The notes beneath the pieces were generated by a model. It did not search any database and was not told the DNA's origin. It worked only from the letters and a program-made list of their open reading frames with translations. Shown piece after piece: positions 21,565-21,912 of a stretch of DNA of 21,912 nt. Where the stretch lies: IMG/VR virus record IMGVR_UViG_3300030110_002889, positions 1 to 21,912 of that record; one strand, written 5' to 3'. This DNA comes from a virus. Within the stretch, counting starts at the first letter, position 1. Every line of letters begins with the position of its first letter. The position numbers were made by a program, and so were the translations under genes.

Positions 21565-21912
21565 TTATTACATATTTTAGGTCGTCTAGTTTCAACTGTC
21601 ACAGCATGTGCCCTCAGCAATATTTTTGTGAATATGTGCTAGGATGGAGGGGCAAAGGAGGGTTAAAAGCCGACAAGGGCACGATAGTCCACAAAGTCCT
21701 AGAGATAATGTGTTTGGCAAAGAAAGCTGAGCAAGACGGGCTGAATGATTTTGATGACGATGTTATAGGCAAAGTCTCGGCGTCCTCTTACGACATAGAC
21801 AAGATAACTGAACAGGTATACAAATACTACTCGGAAGGCAATCCTCAGCACGACTGGAAGCAAAAGGACTTCAATGACTGCTCAAAGTGGGTCTACAAGA
21901 CACTTGAAATGA
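21564..21912 (+). CDS. RecB/Cas4-like PD-(D/E)XK exonuclease, 3'-truncated by the window, possible non-ATG start
   Basis: An open frame runs to the window end. It encodes TYFRSSSFNCHSMCPQQYFC near the start, then YVLGW and KADKGTIVHKVLEIM, the N-terminal pattern of RecB-family and Cas4-like nucleases: S-x-F-x-x-CP-x-x-Y, then G-T-x-x-H. The catalytic Asp and Glu-x-Lys lie beyond the window. The conserved serines begin before the first ATG in frame (21606), and between the stop codon at 21531-21533 and that point there is no ATG, GTG or TTG. AAGGA at 21548-21552 would serve an ATA at 21561 or ATT at 21564. Either a rare start codon is used, or the protein starts at 21606 without part of the motif, or there is a sequence error. 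It probably processes DNA ends during phage recombination. Confidence 0.65.
   Translation, partial: MITYFRSSSFNCHSMCPQQYFCEYVLGWRGKGGLKADKGTIVHKVLEIMCLAKKAEQDGLNDFDDDVIGKVSASSYDIDKITEQVYKYYSEGNPQHDWKQKDFNDCSKWVYKTLEM

Overview
The window reads as part of a large, virulent, tailed double-stranded DNA phage genome, probably from a marine or other aquatic setting. Every supported gene is on the + strand. Genes are packed tightly, with ATGA, TAATG or TTGA overlaps and few gaps. The gene content is viral: UvsX/RecA recombinase, DnaB-type helicase, TOPRIM primase, T4-gp1-like dNMP kinase, PhoH, class I ribonucleotide reductase, a phage-type sigma factor and a ClpP-like protease, next to host-like sugar genes. 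The DNA is AT-rich, arginine is mostly AGA, and Shine-Dalgarno sites are of bacterial type. The host cannot be named from this sequence. No terminase, portal, tail or DNA polymerase gene is present here.

Region 1 (1-3879) is a surface-sugar module: the tail of an unidentified gene, an exostosin-type (GT47) glycosyltransferase, a fusion of an uncharacterised N-terminal domain to a GDP-L-fucose synthase, and a GT4 glycosyltransferase. Region 2 (3943-7961) holds a sigma factor with a region-4-like helix-turn-helix, a PD-(D/E)XK nuclease, two unknowns, a ClpP-like protease, a DeoC-like protein that has lost its catalytic lysines, and a Ser/Thr/Ala/Gly-rich, probably abundant virion protein behind a very strong ribosome binding site. 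A clear terminator follows it.

Region 3 (8025-9352) is an envelope module: a two-helix membrane protein, a one-helix membrane protein, a secreted matrixin-type zinc metalloprotease and a membrane-anchored peptide with six cysteines. It ends at a strong terminator. Region 4 (9418-9687) is non-coding, lies between two terminator hairpins, and may encode a structured RNA or a leader.

Region 5 (9688-21912) is the nucleotide and replication operon: nrdA, a 44-codon gene, nrdB, phoH, ssb, a zinc ribbon, several small unknowns, uvsX, a small nuclease, a zinc-finger protein, helicase, primase, dNMP kinase and a RecB/Cas4-like nuclease that runs off the end. NrdA/NrdB and the dNMP kinase would supply dNTPs, helicase, primase and SSB would form the fork, and UvsX with the nucleases would handle recombination-dependent replication and repair.

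The most notable points are the NrdB with Val where the radical Tyr normally sits, the lysine-less DeoC homologue, the matrixin-centred envelope module, the terminator-bracketed non-coding segment directly before nrdA, and the short gene inside the nrdA-nrdB junction.
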